Below, one piece after another: positions 1 through 10,640 of a stretch of 64,000 nt of DNA. The notes beneath the pieces are model-generated. The model ran no database searches, was not told the DNA's origin, and saw nothing but the letters and a program-made list of their open reading frames with translations. Origin of the DNA: Aquatica leii (taxonomy: Eukaryota > Arthropoda > Insecta > Coleoptera > Lampyridae); assembly GCA_035610365.1 (NCBI GenBank), contig CM069432.1:181335027-181399026 (forward strand), in the 5' to 3' direction. Position numbers and translations under genes: made by a program. Each line of letters begins with the position of its first letter. The first letter of the stretch is position 1.

Positions 1-2
1 AA

Positions 3-230
3 CGAATAGTTACTTATTCTCCATCACTATTCATAACTGCTCTCAAAAAAGTGCAGAAGGGGCGTGATGTTTTTTACGAGCAAATGCTAGCGGGAAGGAG
101 TCCACCAAAACAATTGAAGAAGTACCGGGATGCTGATAGACGTATAAAAAGACTCGTTGAAGGTTACAATAATACCCAAATTGTAGAATACTTACGCGGT
201 ATTTCATATAATTATGAAATGGAACCGTAA
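3..230 (+). CDS. C-terminal exon of an unrecognised gene (5' end outside window)
   Basis: An open frame runs from the window edge to a TAA at 228-230 and encodes about 75 residues. The product is hydrophilic and rich in Lys, Arg and Tyr, with a basic stretch (QLKKYRDADRRIKRLVEGY) and the C-terminus YNYEMEP. No stop interrupts it and codon use looks normal, unlike the surrounding AT-rich DNA, so I take it as a true terminal exon or the end of a longer exon. An AATAAA poly(A) signal lies 75 bases downstream. A splice acceptor inside (AG at 56-57) is possible but has a poor pyrimidine tract. I do not recognise the family and propose no function. Confidence 0.5.
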   Translation, partial: RIVTYSPSLFITALKKVQKGRDVFYEQMLAGRSPPKQLKKYRDADRRIKRLVEGYNNTQIVEYLRGISYNYEMEP

Positions 231-304
231 TATGTAAATTAATGTTTAAAATAAGTGCGTTATGATTATTGTGTTACAATATATAGATTAAGAAAATTTG
301 TATT

Positions 305-310
305 AATAAA
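305..310 (+). terminator. AATAAA polyadenylation signal
   Basis: A canonical AATAAA lies 75 bases after the stop codon of the exon ending at 230. In such A+T-rich DNA the hexamer is common by chance, so only its position supports it. Confidence 0.35.
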
Positions 311-1012
311 TATATTGTGTATTTTTAAAAAATTGCCCATTTCGAATTTAAATCTTTACAACATGAAACATGAGGTTCTTAATTCCACTTCATTGCAGTT
401 TCCATGCTGCAATGTAACATCAAAAAATGTGAAACATATGTATTGTAAAGTTCCGTAACCGCCACAGTAGTTGCCATCTGAATCAGAAAGTTAAAATTTT
501 GTAACTTTTTTATGTTTAATTACTTTTTCAAACCATTTCAAGTTTACTTTATTTAAAAAACATGATTTCGCTAACGCAAAACAAATTCTGTATTCGAATC
601 ATTATCAAAATAAAAAAAAAATCTAAGTATTAGAATCTTAATAAAAATTTAATAGGAACAAATAAATTTCTTGAATTTTGCCGTGATGGGCAGTTACTCG
701 CAAAACATTTATATTGATCATTTTATGTGGTAAGGATACAATAACGGAACCAATTTGTGTCAAGCCGATCTTGCAAAGTATCGCCAATTGAGATTGAAAT
801 AAAAAGTATTCGCAAATTATAGTAAGTTTATAAACTATATAAAAAAGTAATCCGCAACAAATACAAGTTTTACACACAAATTTCTTTCTGATAAACACAT
901 AAATTAAACATTTTGTATCTTTGTTTATAAAATTAAAATTTAATACATAATTAACATCCGATAAACGTAACAAAGTTAACGCGAAAACATAAAAGGGCCA
1001 AAACAATTTGCG
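311..1012. other. AT-rich intergenic DNA
   Basis: No protein-like frame, RNA gene or repeat was recognised. Short open frames here have low-complexity translations and no family signature. Confidence 0.5.
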
Positions 1013-1111
1013 TAGTGGCGCCAAAATATCCTAGCGCCAAAACGTCCTGGCGCCAAAACATCCCCGCGCCAAAAAGTCTTAGCGCCAAAACGGCGGCGCC
1101 AAAACGTCCCA
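1013..1111. repeat. 16-bp minisatellite with GCGCCAAAA core, six copies
   Basis: GCGCCAAAA occurs at 1018, 1034, 1050, 1066, 1082 and 1096, a 16-base period with the last step 14. It is the most GC-rich patch in several kilobases. The reverse complement TTTTGGCGC matches the E2F consensus TTTSSCGC, so the minus strand carries six evenly spaced E2F-like sites. Whether this is regulatory or only a simple repeat cannot be told from the sequence. Confidence 0.75.
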
Positions 1112-1293
1112 TTCCCTTCATTTCAATGTATTTAATTTCCATTACATTTTGATTTTGTACATTTATTAAACTTAATTCATTTCAGCATAATTAAAAACTT
1201 AATTTAAATTTAACTAATGAGTTAACACAACATTTATTGATTCTGAGGCGCTAGGAAGTTCACCTACTTAGTACAATAATAAAGTGCTACTTG

Positions 1294-2260
1294 TATACCG
1301 GTTATTCAAGTGATACGACACGGAATATTGTGGTCAAAATACTTGATTTTCAAAACATTTCTTTTTTAGGATATATAAAAGTCTATTATAGTTACTTTTT
1401 AAAATTATGTTTATATTATACAGGCTGTCACAAAAGTTTTTTTAATCAAACTTCTTGTAGGTATATCATTACATTTTTGGTTTCTCCGATTAAAATAATG
1501 TGTGTTTTAATAACGTTTATGAGGCCTAAACTTGAAGGTTTTTTTAAATAATTTGAATTTTGTCAAAATATTACCTATTTTTCATGTTTGAAATACTTAA
1601 GAATATTTATGTTATACGAGCAAAATTTACAGTAAAGTGTAACAATAGATCATATTTGACATACCATTTAGAATAAACTTTACATCTTATAAAGAGTGTT
1701 CAAAAAGTTAAACCTATCAATCAAGAATTTTAAGTGGTTATGACTTTATTAATTTAAATACAATGCTCTATAGCTAAGTCTTGCCGTTTTTACACAATAC
1801 GTCAATTAATTGTTTTTTGCGTCATTTTGTTTTTTACATAAAAGTTTTAATGAACGTAGTTGCCTATTGTAATTAGAAATATTAGATAATTCATTTTTTG
1901 TCAGTTTGGTTAGGAACGTCTGCTTTTGCTGTATTGGTGTTATTTTTAGAATTGTGGAAGTATAAATTGTTATTATTTGAATATTGTTGTAGTGCTTAGT
2001 TGAAATTGAAATTAGCGTATTGATATGATTTTATGCTTGGAGTATGTCATAAAAATGGTTTGTTTTCTCGAGTTTATGCTCAAACATTTCTCGAAAGAAA
2101 TCATCTTAAACCAACTGTTTTTAAGAGACTATTAAACCAGTTTCAGAAAGTGGAAGTGTAACCATAATATATTTTTATATATACTAAATGTGAAATGCTT
2201 TGAAAATCACGTATTTTGGCCACAATATTCTGTGCTGTATAGCGTGAATAACCCTGTATA
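1294..2260. mobile_element. DNA transposon with 67-bp terminal inverted repeats
   Basis: The left arm (1294-1360) and right arm (2193-2260) are imperfect inverted repeats starting TATACCGGTTATTCA and TATACAGGGTTATTCA. Both go on through a shared stretch that reads AATATTGTGG on the left. The internal 830 bases are mostly non-coding but keep an N-terminal transposase relic near the right arm. Termini of the TATACAGGG type and this helix-turn-helix are, from memory, typical of insect mariner/IS630-type elements with a DUF4817 domain. It looks non-autonomous now. A TA duplication is plausible but cannot be separated from the TATA terminus. Confidence 0.75.
2022..2160 (+). pseudogene. Transposase N-terminal helix-turn-helix relic (DUF4817-like)
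   Basis: A plus-strand frame, shifted once near 2045, reads DMILCLE then CHKNG and then RVYAQTFLERNHLKPTVFKR before a stop. This follows the pattern of the helix-turn-helix at the N-terminus of insect mariner-like transposases: a Cys-His-x-Asn motif, then Ala/Arg-x-Tyr-x-x-x-Phe and a Thr/Phe-rich second helix. The catalytic DDE part is absent. It lies just inside the right inverted repeat. The match is by motif only. Confidence 0.55.
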
Positions 2261-4534
2261 AAACAATATTTTGTTTGATTTTCAAAAGTACAAAATCAAA
2301 AATAATTTTTGGTTATTGCATCTACATAAAGACCATTAGTTAATAATTTTTTGGTTGTTCTATCAATGATTGTCAATAAATCTAGAACATTGTAAAACGA
2401 ATATTTGCTTATCCGGCTAAAGCTGCTTTTAATAACCGTACTTTATAGGTTATCTGAATTTTATTGTGTTATTCAAATTAATTTAAATTTTATTCTAAAT
2501 ACTTATTTTTAGAATTATTCAGATATTAGCAATTTGGAAATGAATGATAAAAACATGCTTTATTTTATTAGTGATTTTTATTAATGAACCTGATAATTAT
2601 GTATTATGAAACCAATTAATTTTGTTTTTTATCTGTATACTTTCTGAAACACACACAAGTAAAATATAAATCCGAGATAAAAATCATTTGAAAATTTGAA
2701 CAGTTGAATAATTTTTAAAATTACACTGGCACACTTGCAATAAAAAAATTTTTTTTGGCATCATATATAATCTGACCTCAAATGAGTTAATAGCAACAAT
2801 TTCACTTCAATAAACAAGAAATAGAAACTTTGTCAAACGGATTGAATGCGATTCAATAAAGCATAAACCATGAAAAAACCATCTGTTCATTTTACATTTT
2901 AAATTTTATATATGCTTTTATCGTTTTTTAATGTAAAAAAATTAATAGAGATTGAGTTTTTAATTAAATCGTAAAGAAATTCTTATTAGCTTTAGTCATT
3001 AGCGATAAGGATAATATTTGAATTGGAAATTTCGTTTGTATGCTCATAGAAATATCATCAAGGTGACATTGTTAAGATTTGACCTTAATTATTTTTTTAT
3101 CAATCATTTCTAATTTTGCTCTTTTAAACCTTATAATTTATAGGCTTTTATTACTTTTACAATAGAGATTCTTGTTTGTATTTATAACCCCACATATGAC
3201 AACATTCTTCTCCTTAGCTATTTTGTTTTATATATACTATTCTTTTTCTGCAACAAATTTCTTATGTAATTTTCGTCTTTACTACTACCTACTTTACGTT
3301 TTGCACTTGTTTTTAAAACTTTTCGGTTAGTGGCAGAAATAGTGAATATTGGCAATGCATAATCTGTAGAATGGATTTCAAAAGAAAAATATAGCACTGT
3401 AACTGTATTTTAGTTGGTATGGCTTATGAAATATTTTTTTGTTAAATATACTTTAATGAAAGTGAAGTTATTTATCAGAGCTAAATTAATTAGTTAAATA
3501 TAGATTGTAGTTGCCATTTAATTAATCACACAGAAAACAAATTATAGCTTAATTTATATTTTGTACAACGTAAAGTAACTGTTTTAATTATACTGATCGA
3601 GTAACTTTCTTTTTTACTGAATTTTATACTTGTATAAACAGATGTAATTATTTATTGAATTAAATTAAGTTTAAATTTACATAAAAGTTAAAATTTAAAA
3701 GCAATACCAGTTTTTAAATAATTTTTTTATATAGTGTAAATTGTTTATAGTTAAACAGCAGATTTTCACTTATGGTATTAGACCTCAAAATAGGTTTTTA
3801 TTATTTAAATTTAAAAAAGTCACAAGCTACAAAAGTAATATATACCGAAATTGTTAACATAATTCTTAATGTTACATTTATATGTATTACAAACTAGTTC
3901 TAAATAATCTTTGCAATCAATACTAATATTACAGAGTTCATCAGGGCAAATAATTTGGCTTGATGAAGTGGTCACTTCAAAACCATGAAACGTCGCCGTA
4001 ATTACGACAACTACGGTTGTTTAATTTAAAATAAAAATCACACCTAATATAGAAGGCTCTAAGAAGAGAAAATAATAACTGAAGAATCAATTATTATAGG
4101 TGGTAATACGAAATTCAAAGTAAACAACATTCCCCCATTATATTGTAGTCTAATTTTAAGAAAAGTTATAGGTGACAAAAAACACGTTTAAAAATTATAT
4201 ATATAATGTTACTATATTTACTACACTATGAATGTTTTTAGTTTCATATTGAATTGGTTCGTCTATAAATCGACTACAATCGACACCTTCAATTTCTTTA
4301 GAAGACCAAAACACAAAGCTCCTTTGAAACAAAAACAAAAAACTGTTTTTGAGCATTAAAGCAAAAGTACTGACAGGCAATTACGGAGTTAGGGTAGGTC
4401 CTCGTTGGGCTACCGCTCAGGGCGTCAGAAGAAAAGGGGCGTCTGTAGTTTACAGTGTTTTTCTCGTTATGAGATTGAAAGATAACTAAAAAGGCACTAC
4501 CATCAAAATGTATATAATCAGAAATTCTTGTGCA
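2261..4534. other. AT-rich intergenic DNA, no gene seen
   Basis: No convincing coding region. The only structured patch is about 3950-4020, where TGATGA (3961) is followed by a perfect AAGTG/CACTT stem and then GAAACG (3987). That layout resembles 3' tails of Penelope-like elements, but no coding relic is attached. GC content rises at 4390-4450 without a recognisable frame. Confidence 0.45.
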
Positions 4535-4660
4535 TTAACGTACGTACAGTGTACGTACATATGAAATACGTGCAGCGTACTTACATTAACGTATGTACAG
4601 TGTACGTACATTGACGAATGTATGTAAAATGTACCACAAATGTACGTACAATGAACGTAG
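4535..4660. repeat. Degenerate GTACGTAC-rich repeat
   Basis: Imperfect units related to ACGTACAGTGTACGTACAT recur at about 4538, 4572 and 4590, then decay towards 4660. The units are self-complementary, so both strands read alike and hairpins could form. The repeat borders the Harbinger relic and may have been part of its end. Confidence 0.55.
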
Positions 4661-4689
4661 TGTGCTATATGGGAAGGCACAAGCTACAA

Positions 4690-4958
4690 GGATTGGGTCT
4701 GATTATGGGGACGATAGTTGGTTTAACCGCCGAAGACCTAGTGTAATTAAAAGGTTGCACGCCAGTCAACTATCAAAGGTGTATTCGGAAGTAGGGGATT
4801 TAGGAAAATAATATTTTAAGTATGCTTTTGAAGTAGCGAAGAATAAAGAATTACATGATGTTGAAGAATTGGAGCTTCGTAAAAAACGCTTCAATTTGGA
4901 CATTCAAATTAAGGAAACACAACTTAAGCTAATCATGGAACAAGGGACTTTTGAATAA
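4690..4958 (+). pseudogene. Harbinger-associated DNA-binding protein, C-terminal relic
   Basis: The plus-strand frame ending at the TAA at 4956-4958 gives a charged helix with LHDVEELELRKKRFNLDIQ followed by KETQLKLIM. This is the usual C-terminal helix of the Myb/MADF-like second protein of PIF/Harbinger transposons. Upstream, 4695-4810 is open in another frame, so the coding region is broken. It converges with the minus-strand transposase at 5090-6461, the usual two-gene layout of a Harbinger element. The N-terminal Myb/MADF fold is not recognisable. Confidence 0.5.
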
Positions 4959-5089
4959 TTGTTAATAATAGCTACTAGTGTTAGTTACTTTTTGTATTTT
5001 TCGTTTTGTTGGTAGTTGTAACTAAATTTAAATGACATACCATCTTGATTATTGTTTATTAAACAATGCTATGCAAAATAATTATCAAT

Positions 5090-6461
5090 TAACATTCTTC
5101 GTAGTTGAGACCTACTTGCTGATGTTGCATGGTCATGTCGAATGACTGGGCGTATTTCTCCATCTATACCATCTGATTGAGCAGAGCTATATTGTCATAG
5201 GCAGCAGGTTGAGGTTCATGCATTTCTTATGCAAAATTATGTAAGACTGCAGCAGCAACAATGACGACGAGGCTGGTACTTAATTTTAAGCAACACCCAT
5301 ATGCCAACACAGGAAATCTTTTAAGAATTTCAAAGAATGATTTAATGTTGTTTGTTGTTCTAATTTGACTTTAATTATATAGTTGTTTTGCTTCTGTTGC
5401 AGAGTTTAAAAGAGGAGTTAAAAGATAACTTCGAATAAGGTAACCAGGATTTACTGTTATACATCATGCAATTATCTGTATCGGTATATACACATATACA
5501 TACCTAATAAAATGTAATCTTGAAATTGACTAGTTTTGAATCGAGTTCTCAGGTTGTTGCTGTTAAAAACGGTTACATCATGAGAAGGAACGGGTCAATT
5601 TGGCAATATTTCTATTAACTTTAAATTCGCATCGCACGCTGCCTGAGCATTATTAGAAAAGTAATTTCCTTATGCTTCCCTGCACCTATGTGTATTTAAT
5701 TAATTTATATTCTTTGTAGTATTTTATTAAACTCTTAACTGGGGACTATATCTTGTGTACAATTCAAAACACCGATAACATGTGAAAAGCGTACAATTTC
5801 ATAAAAAGATCGTTTTGCAAGTGTACGTTTCTCTTCTGATTCTGGTAACTTTATAAACCTAGTGTACAAACGTGCAATGTCTATAGAAAATTTGAGGAAT
5901 GATTTGAATTGTTGTTCTAAAATGCATTCCCATAAAATCAGCTATTACATCTAAGTGACTTCCTGTAGCATATTACCGCAAACAAGCAAGTAATTGGTAT
6001 ATTGGCGAGATGCATTTATTCTTGAAAATATATAGTGTAAAAACAATAAAAGGAATGTACCTGCATACAAGATTTAGGGAACAGTTTGATGCAGAACGTG
6101 CTGTTATAAAGTTGTATAACACGAATTTATGGGCGTAAGAGATTGTTTTTTGTTCTAATATAGTAGTTCATAGAATTTGTGTTATCTGAATACAAACTCT
6201 AACAATAGATACCTATTAAACACAAAATGTAAATTAAATTCATTATTTATCTTACAAATTGGTAAGAAATTGTAACTCATTTTTCAGTAAAGATAAAAGA
6301 TGCATTACTGTTTTTTTAGTTAACTGAAACTTTTTGAAAAACTCATAATCGTCCAAACTATTATAATAATCCGATCGGTTGTAAATTTGATGTGGAACGC
6401 CAAATATAATTAGTTCGAAGACATCCAAATTATCAAACATATCTAACTCTATTACATTCAA
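5090..6461 (-). pseudogene. PIF/Harbinger (HARBI1-like) transposase, decayed
   Basis: The N-terminus is open at 6461-6252 and includes DDYEFFKKFQLTKKTVMHLL, which resembles the helical start of HARBI1 proteins. Further down the minus strand, fragments in shifting frames keep the family order: a stretch like FYEIVRFSHVIGVLNCT near 5770-5830 (first catalytic region), a CDANLK-type segment near 5620-5660, a GY..-type segment near 5450, and the signature IVAAAVLHNFA near 5230-5280. Many stops and frameshifts lie between them. The protein would have been a DDE nuclease acting on element ends. It is a dead copy. Confidence 0.7.
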
Positions 6462-6559
6462 ATGTAAAATAGCTTAAAAACAACTGCGAGATAAGCGAGA
6501 GTATGTTATGATGTAAACCATGTAAAAACTTACAGCTTCTCGCACAATGATGAAAGTCG

Positions 6560-6617
6560 CTGCTTAGTAACCAAGAAAGCCCGGGTTCGAATCCAACTAC
6601 ACCCGGAGCTTTTTTTT
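6560..6617 (+). other. tRNA-like 3' module with Pol III terminator
   Basis: A perfect B-box-like GGTTCGAATCC (6584-6594) is followed 15 bases later by a run of eight T (6610-6617), the layout of a tRNA 3' end plus RNA polymerase III terminator. No A box or cloverleaf can be drawn upstream and the T stem pairs poorly. A relic of a tRNA gene or tRNA-derived SINE is the likeliest reading. Confidence 0.3.
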
Positions 6618-8628
6618 AAATAAAAATTCCTTTTTCTTAATCGAGTTATTAGTCCTTATGACTGAATAAAAATTAGCAGTTATGCGATGACCTAAAATGA
6701 AAAAGGAAAGAAAATCTGAGAGAAAAAAACTTTCACAAAAAAAAACTTTCAAATAAAGCTATTGTATACAAATTTCTCTGTTCGTGAATAAGGTTTTATC
6801 CAAGCATTATATTTTTTTGAACAAACATTATTGATAAGCTGCATTTTATATAACTTTTTTTTTCAAAAATAGGTTGGTTTTGATGTCGATTAGATAATTT
6901 ATGCCGTGCATATAAGAAATATGTAATACTAAATAAAGCGATCTCTTACCGTTTAGGCGATCTCAATGGAGTATATTGTAAAAATGATTACCGTATGTAT
7001 AATTTTTGAGAGTAAGAAAAACGAAACTTATCTAGGTAAAAGTATACATTTGTGTAAGTTTAATGAGTCAGTTACAAGTAGAAAATGCTATTGCTAGATG
7101 CTAAAAGGTATCATTTTATGGTTTAGATAATACTATAGCTCCCACTATGAATACTCTTTTAGAAACATTAAAAAAAAAAAGAAAACGTCTCAGGCTGCTA
7201 TTATAAAATATTCGCATTGGCAAAAGTTAAATCTAATATATATTTCAAAATTCTTCGGTTGTATTAAAACACCTTTTTTCTTAATTGCTTTATATTTATT
7301 TGCAAGCAAAAGCTATTTTAAATATTCATTCAATAAGTATAAATTTTTAGAAACTTGTTTTCGTACACACTGAATTTCAATGCAGTGCATTTTTTAAATG
7401 TTCGAATGTTTCATTTACGAAATTTAAAAAGTAGGTCCATGTGTGTCTATTAATAAATATTATCTTTAAGCAACAAACTGACCACGCCAATAGAAAACTA
7501 CATACTTTGTTTTTTAAATACGTAAAAGCGTTATAAATATAAATACATATGCAGCAGAGAAAGTAACCCTTTGTCATATTTTTATTATCTACATAAATAC
7601 TTTACATATGGCAATAACGCAATAATAACATATATATGATTTGAAATGATTTTAATGGTTGTTGTGGTTACTTTGTAACACTTTCAATGTTATTGAGTGG
7701 TAACGTCTGCTACTGCATAAAATAATTAACCATGTAAAATGAATTCTATTCACACATTCCGTAGTGAAAGTGGTGAGCACTTGTCCAAATCATTTTACAA
7801 CGAAACGGAAATTACATAAAAATACCGCATACCTTACTCAGTCTAAATACAATTATTTCACTGAAATCTTCTAATTCATAGTTTGGCAAATCCGATTCAT
7901 GTTATTTATTCATACGCAGTTAAATATTTATACACGTCATGATTTTATAAGTTAAGAAAAATATTTTGTTGTAATAAAAGGAAATAGAACTATTTGCATA
8001 TATTAATATTTTTTTCACATGTAGAATAATATTTAATTAGTTGTTAGACACCAAAAATTTTGATTTGTTAATTATACGTTACAGTTTTATTAGTGTAGTG
8101 TAAATACAAACAGTTTTTATATAAATTAAAACAGCATAATATAAATATGTAATAATAACAATATCCAAAAGAATTTTATTTTATCAAAAATTATATTCAA
8201 TGTTGTAAAATAGTTAACGTTCTTGGCTACGTAGCATAGTTTTGTATTATAAAACCATTCTTTATTACGTTTTAATCTATTTAATGTTTTTATTTAACGG
8301 CTAAAGCATAGTAAAATAGTGTCTTGTTTTAAAAACCATCTGTTGTATTTTTACTACTTATAAACGCAATTTACTTTGAAAATCAATTTTAAAACTACAC
8401 GAAGAAATGGCACTAATCAAAATAAATGTGTTTTCAACCATTTGAACCAGTAACTATTTGTCAAAAAAAAATTTGAAATTAGTACCGTATCTAAAAAAAC
8501 ATAAGCTCATTAAGTACAGAATGTAGACCATCGAAAATACAATCTAAACCTAATACTTAATTAAAAATAATTCGTATAAATCTTCTTTTTATATGATTTG
8601 CTACATTATGTAAATTTTACTTTTATAG
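6618..8628. other. AT-rich DNA upstream of SETD3 exons; no exon recognised
   Basis: Exons for the N-terminal half of SETD3 (rubredoxin-binding-like fold and first part of SET) were looked for on the plus strand here and not found. The end of the stretch is an intron, with acceptor TTTTATAG at 8621-8628. No other gene or repeat was recognised. Confidence 0.4.
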
Positions 8629-9499
8629 TTGGGCGGTATCGACGGTGATGACTCGTCAAAATACTATTCCTACGGATGATGGTACCAAATTAATAAGCGC
8701 TCTCATTCCTTTATGGGACTTATGTAATCACACTAACGGAAACGTAACGTATCTTTACCGGCGTTTAATGTGATTCATTGTGGTATTATGTTTTAGATAT
8801 CTACTGACTACAACCCAAATTTTAATAGAAGCGAATGTCTTGCATTAAGAGACTTTAAAGCCGGAGAGCAAATATTTATATTTTATGGGCCACGAAGTAA
8901 TGCTGAACTATTCATTCATAATGGGTACGCAATATTACTTATCTAATAAATAACTTAAACATAAAACTATTTTAGATTTGTTTGTGAAGATAATATACAT
9001 GATGGTTTTTGGCTAAAACTGGGAGTTAGCAAATCCGACCCTTTAAAATGTAAAAAAGAAGAGTTATTAAAAAAATTATCTTTACCAGATCACGGAGAAT
9101 TCTTGCTTAGAAACACAACACCACCTGTTGACGGTCAGCTGTTGGCTTTCCTAAGAATATTTAACATGGATACCGGTAATATTTTTAAATTAAATAGCAA
9201 TAATAAATTTGTAGTTCTTTTTAGATCAACTCAGTCATTGGATCGATCAGGCCAAACCTGAGAATTTACAAAATCTTGAGTGTGCTTTTGACACATTTTT
9301 TGAACAAAAGTATTGGGGATTTCTTCTTACTAGACTAAAACTTATTTTAGCTACTTACAAAAGTAGCATTGAAGTGGACGAAAAATTATTAACAAACGAA
9401 ATTTCTCCTAATAAGAGTTTGGCTATTAAAATGAGAATTAGCGAAAAAAGAATTTTGGAATCCGTCATCAACTACGCTGAGCAACGAATTAGGTCTTAA
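8629..9499 (+). CDS. SETD3: SETD3-like actin-histidine N-methyltransferase, C-terminal half, 4 exons
   Basis: Four exons join in frame: 8629-8743, 8797-8924, 8976-9175 and 9225-9499. Introns are 49-53 bases with GT..AG ends; the stop is TAA at 9497-9499. The product starts at WAVSTVMTRQN and contains IPLWDLCNHTNG, ECLALRDFKAGEQIFIFYG, then PRSNAE, LGVSKSDPL and PPVDGQLLAFLRIF, all in SETD3 order. SETD3 methylates a histidine of actin in the cytoplasm using S-adenosylmethionine. Residues known to matter are present: the RQN that contacts the target histidine, the NH of the cofactor site, and the catalytic-site Tyr-Gly-x-Arg. The C-terminal half is the Rubisco-methyltransferase substrate-binding domain. 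The first half of the protein (about 230 residues in animals) is missing from the sequence I could read, so this is either a gene with distant upstream exons or a 3' gene fragment. The frame is fully intact. Confidence 0.85.
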
Positions 9500-9759
9500 A
9501 GTTTAATACCTACTTTTATTTTATATAATTTTTATTTTATTTATTATATTTTATTTCATTGTACTATATTTTACTTTTAAATGAGTGTATTGATTTACAA
9601 ATATATACTTTTGTTGAACTTTTTCACATATATATATATATGAGTTGTTCTAGTACTTTGTTTAACGACAATTTATGTCATTGCTTTCGGCTCGGATTTT
9701 TTGTTTTTTTATTTTTATTTTTTTCCCAAAAACAGGTTTTTTTTAAGTTCTTTTAATAG
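9500..9759. other. AT-rich 3' flank of SETD3
   Basis: Contains T-rich tracts and a short (TA)n run near 9630-9642. No AATAAA was found close to the stop codon and no other feature was seen. Confidence 0.4.
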
Positions 9760-10081
9760 TTCTGGCAACGTTAAGATGCGCTATTCGACAGTCGCTATTG
9801 ATTATTATAAAAGTATTGTAAAGAATTTTTAAACTAACTACACGATTTTAACCTGATTATTAAATATATCTAACTTTTAATTAAACTAACTAATAAAATT
9901 GTAACAATATTTAAGAAAACAACTTACAAGTAATTTATGTATTTCTATCACTTTATTATCTACACTTGTTACACTTTTATTTATCTTAGACTTCCGACTT
10001 CTGACTAGAATAATGCAAACTTTCTTTGAATACTTTTTATATTCTTACGTTATCTCGATCTAGAACATTCCATCTTTTACA
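9760..10081 (-). repeat. Candidate 3' LTR of element B
   Basis: On the minus strand, TGTAAAAGATGGAATGTTCT starts at 10081, followed by a TATA-like TATAAAAAGTATTC (about 10042-10029) and an AATAAAAG near 9980. This is the order of an LTR promoter and poly(A) site just 3' of the last open frame. No second LTR copy exists in the window to confirm it, and the end near 9760 is a guess. Confidence 0.25.
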
Positions 10082-10099
10082 ACCATCGTTTCGAAATTT

Positions 10100-10640
10100 C
10101 TAAATGGTTCGGAAACTCTTCACCGCTTTCTTTTTAAGACTGTTCTCTCCCAGAACAAGAAACTGGATGAGGTATCGGTAGAAAGCGTCGTGGGGATAAC
10201 GGCAGTTTTCTGTATTTCGGCAACTTCCTTGAGCATAAAAGTAGCAGTCAATGAACTTTTCCTGAGCCGATATTCTATTTGGTTGGTAACTGTAGGCCAA
10301 CGCTTGAACGTCTGTTCTTCGAAAGACTACCTCCAACTTATTTCGAACTGTCCTCCAATCCAGTTGATTTAAACCGCAACCAAGCTTGGGTAGCGCCAAT
10401 TTGTTAATATTCTAAAACTATTTATCTCTTGAGATTCCGTGATGATCGCTACAGATTTTCATATAACGGATTTTGCACGTGAGTACTTCTTGGTGACCAG
10501 ATAGAAAATAAAGTGTCTGTTGTCACGCAGTTTTAAGCCGCCACCGGTTACTGTTTTCGCAGTTAATTTAGCCGTTAGAACTTATTAAATACTACTGCAA
10601 CTTCTCTGGACATCTCATAAACTTCACCCCCTCAATGTGC
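10100..10640 (-). pseudogene. Macro domain (OARD1-like) plus CCCH zinc finger, retrotransposon-borne, decayed
   Basis: Downstream of pol on the minus strand a macro domain can be followed through several frames. An IAH...MSRE.AVVF segment lies near 10640-10570, then GGGLKLRDNRHFIFYLV near 10540-10490. The final part is an intact frame at 10399-10100 that starts ALPKLGCGLNQLDWRTV. This order (AHC..MS.GIA, GG, YLVTK, LP..GCGLD.L.W) is that of ADP-ribose glycohydrolase/deacylase macro domains of the OARD1 type, which remove ADP-ribose from acidic residues. The frame goes on into a C-x7-C-x5-C-x3-H finger (residues 52-70, bases 10246-10190), a CCCH type usually linked with RNA binding. It ends 30 residues later. 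Stops upstream show the gene is dead. Whether it was a separate ORF or a pol extension cannot be told. Confidence 0.65.

Noticed and set aside
951..1142. 63-codon minus-strand frame
   Set aside because: It is the translation of the 16-bp minisatellite and repeats itself with the DNA unit; no gene.
3961..3992. Hammerhead ribozyme
   Set aside because: TGATGA and GAAACG are present with a stem between, but eight extra bases separate stem and GAAA, so the core cannot form as drawn.
4195..4380. Minus-strand frame of 61 codons as a gene
   Set aside because: Low-complexity hydrophobic translation, no family motif, no splice or promoter context.
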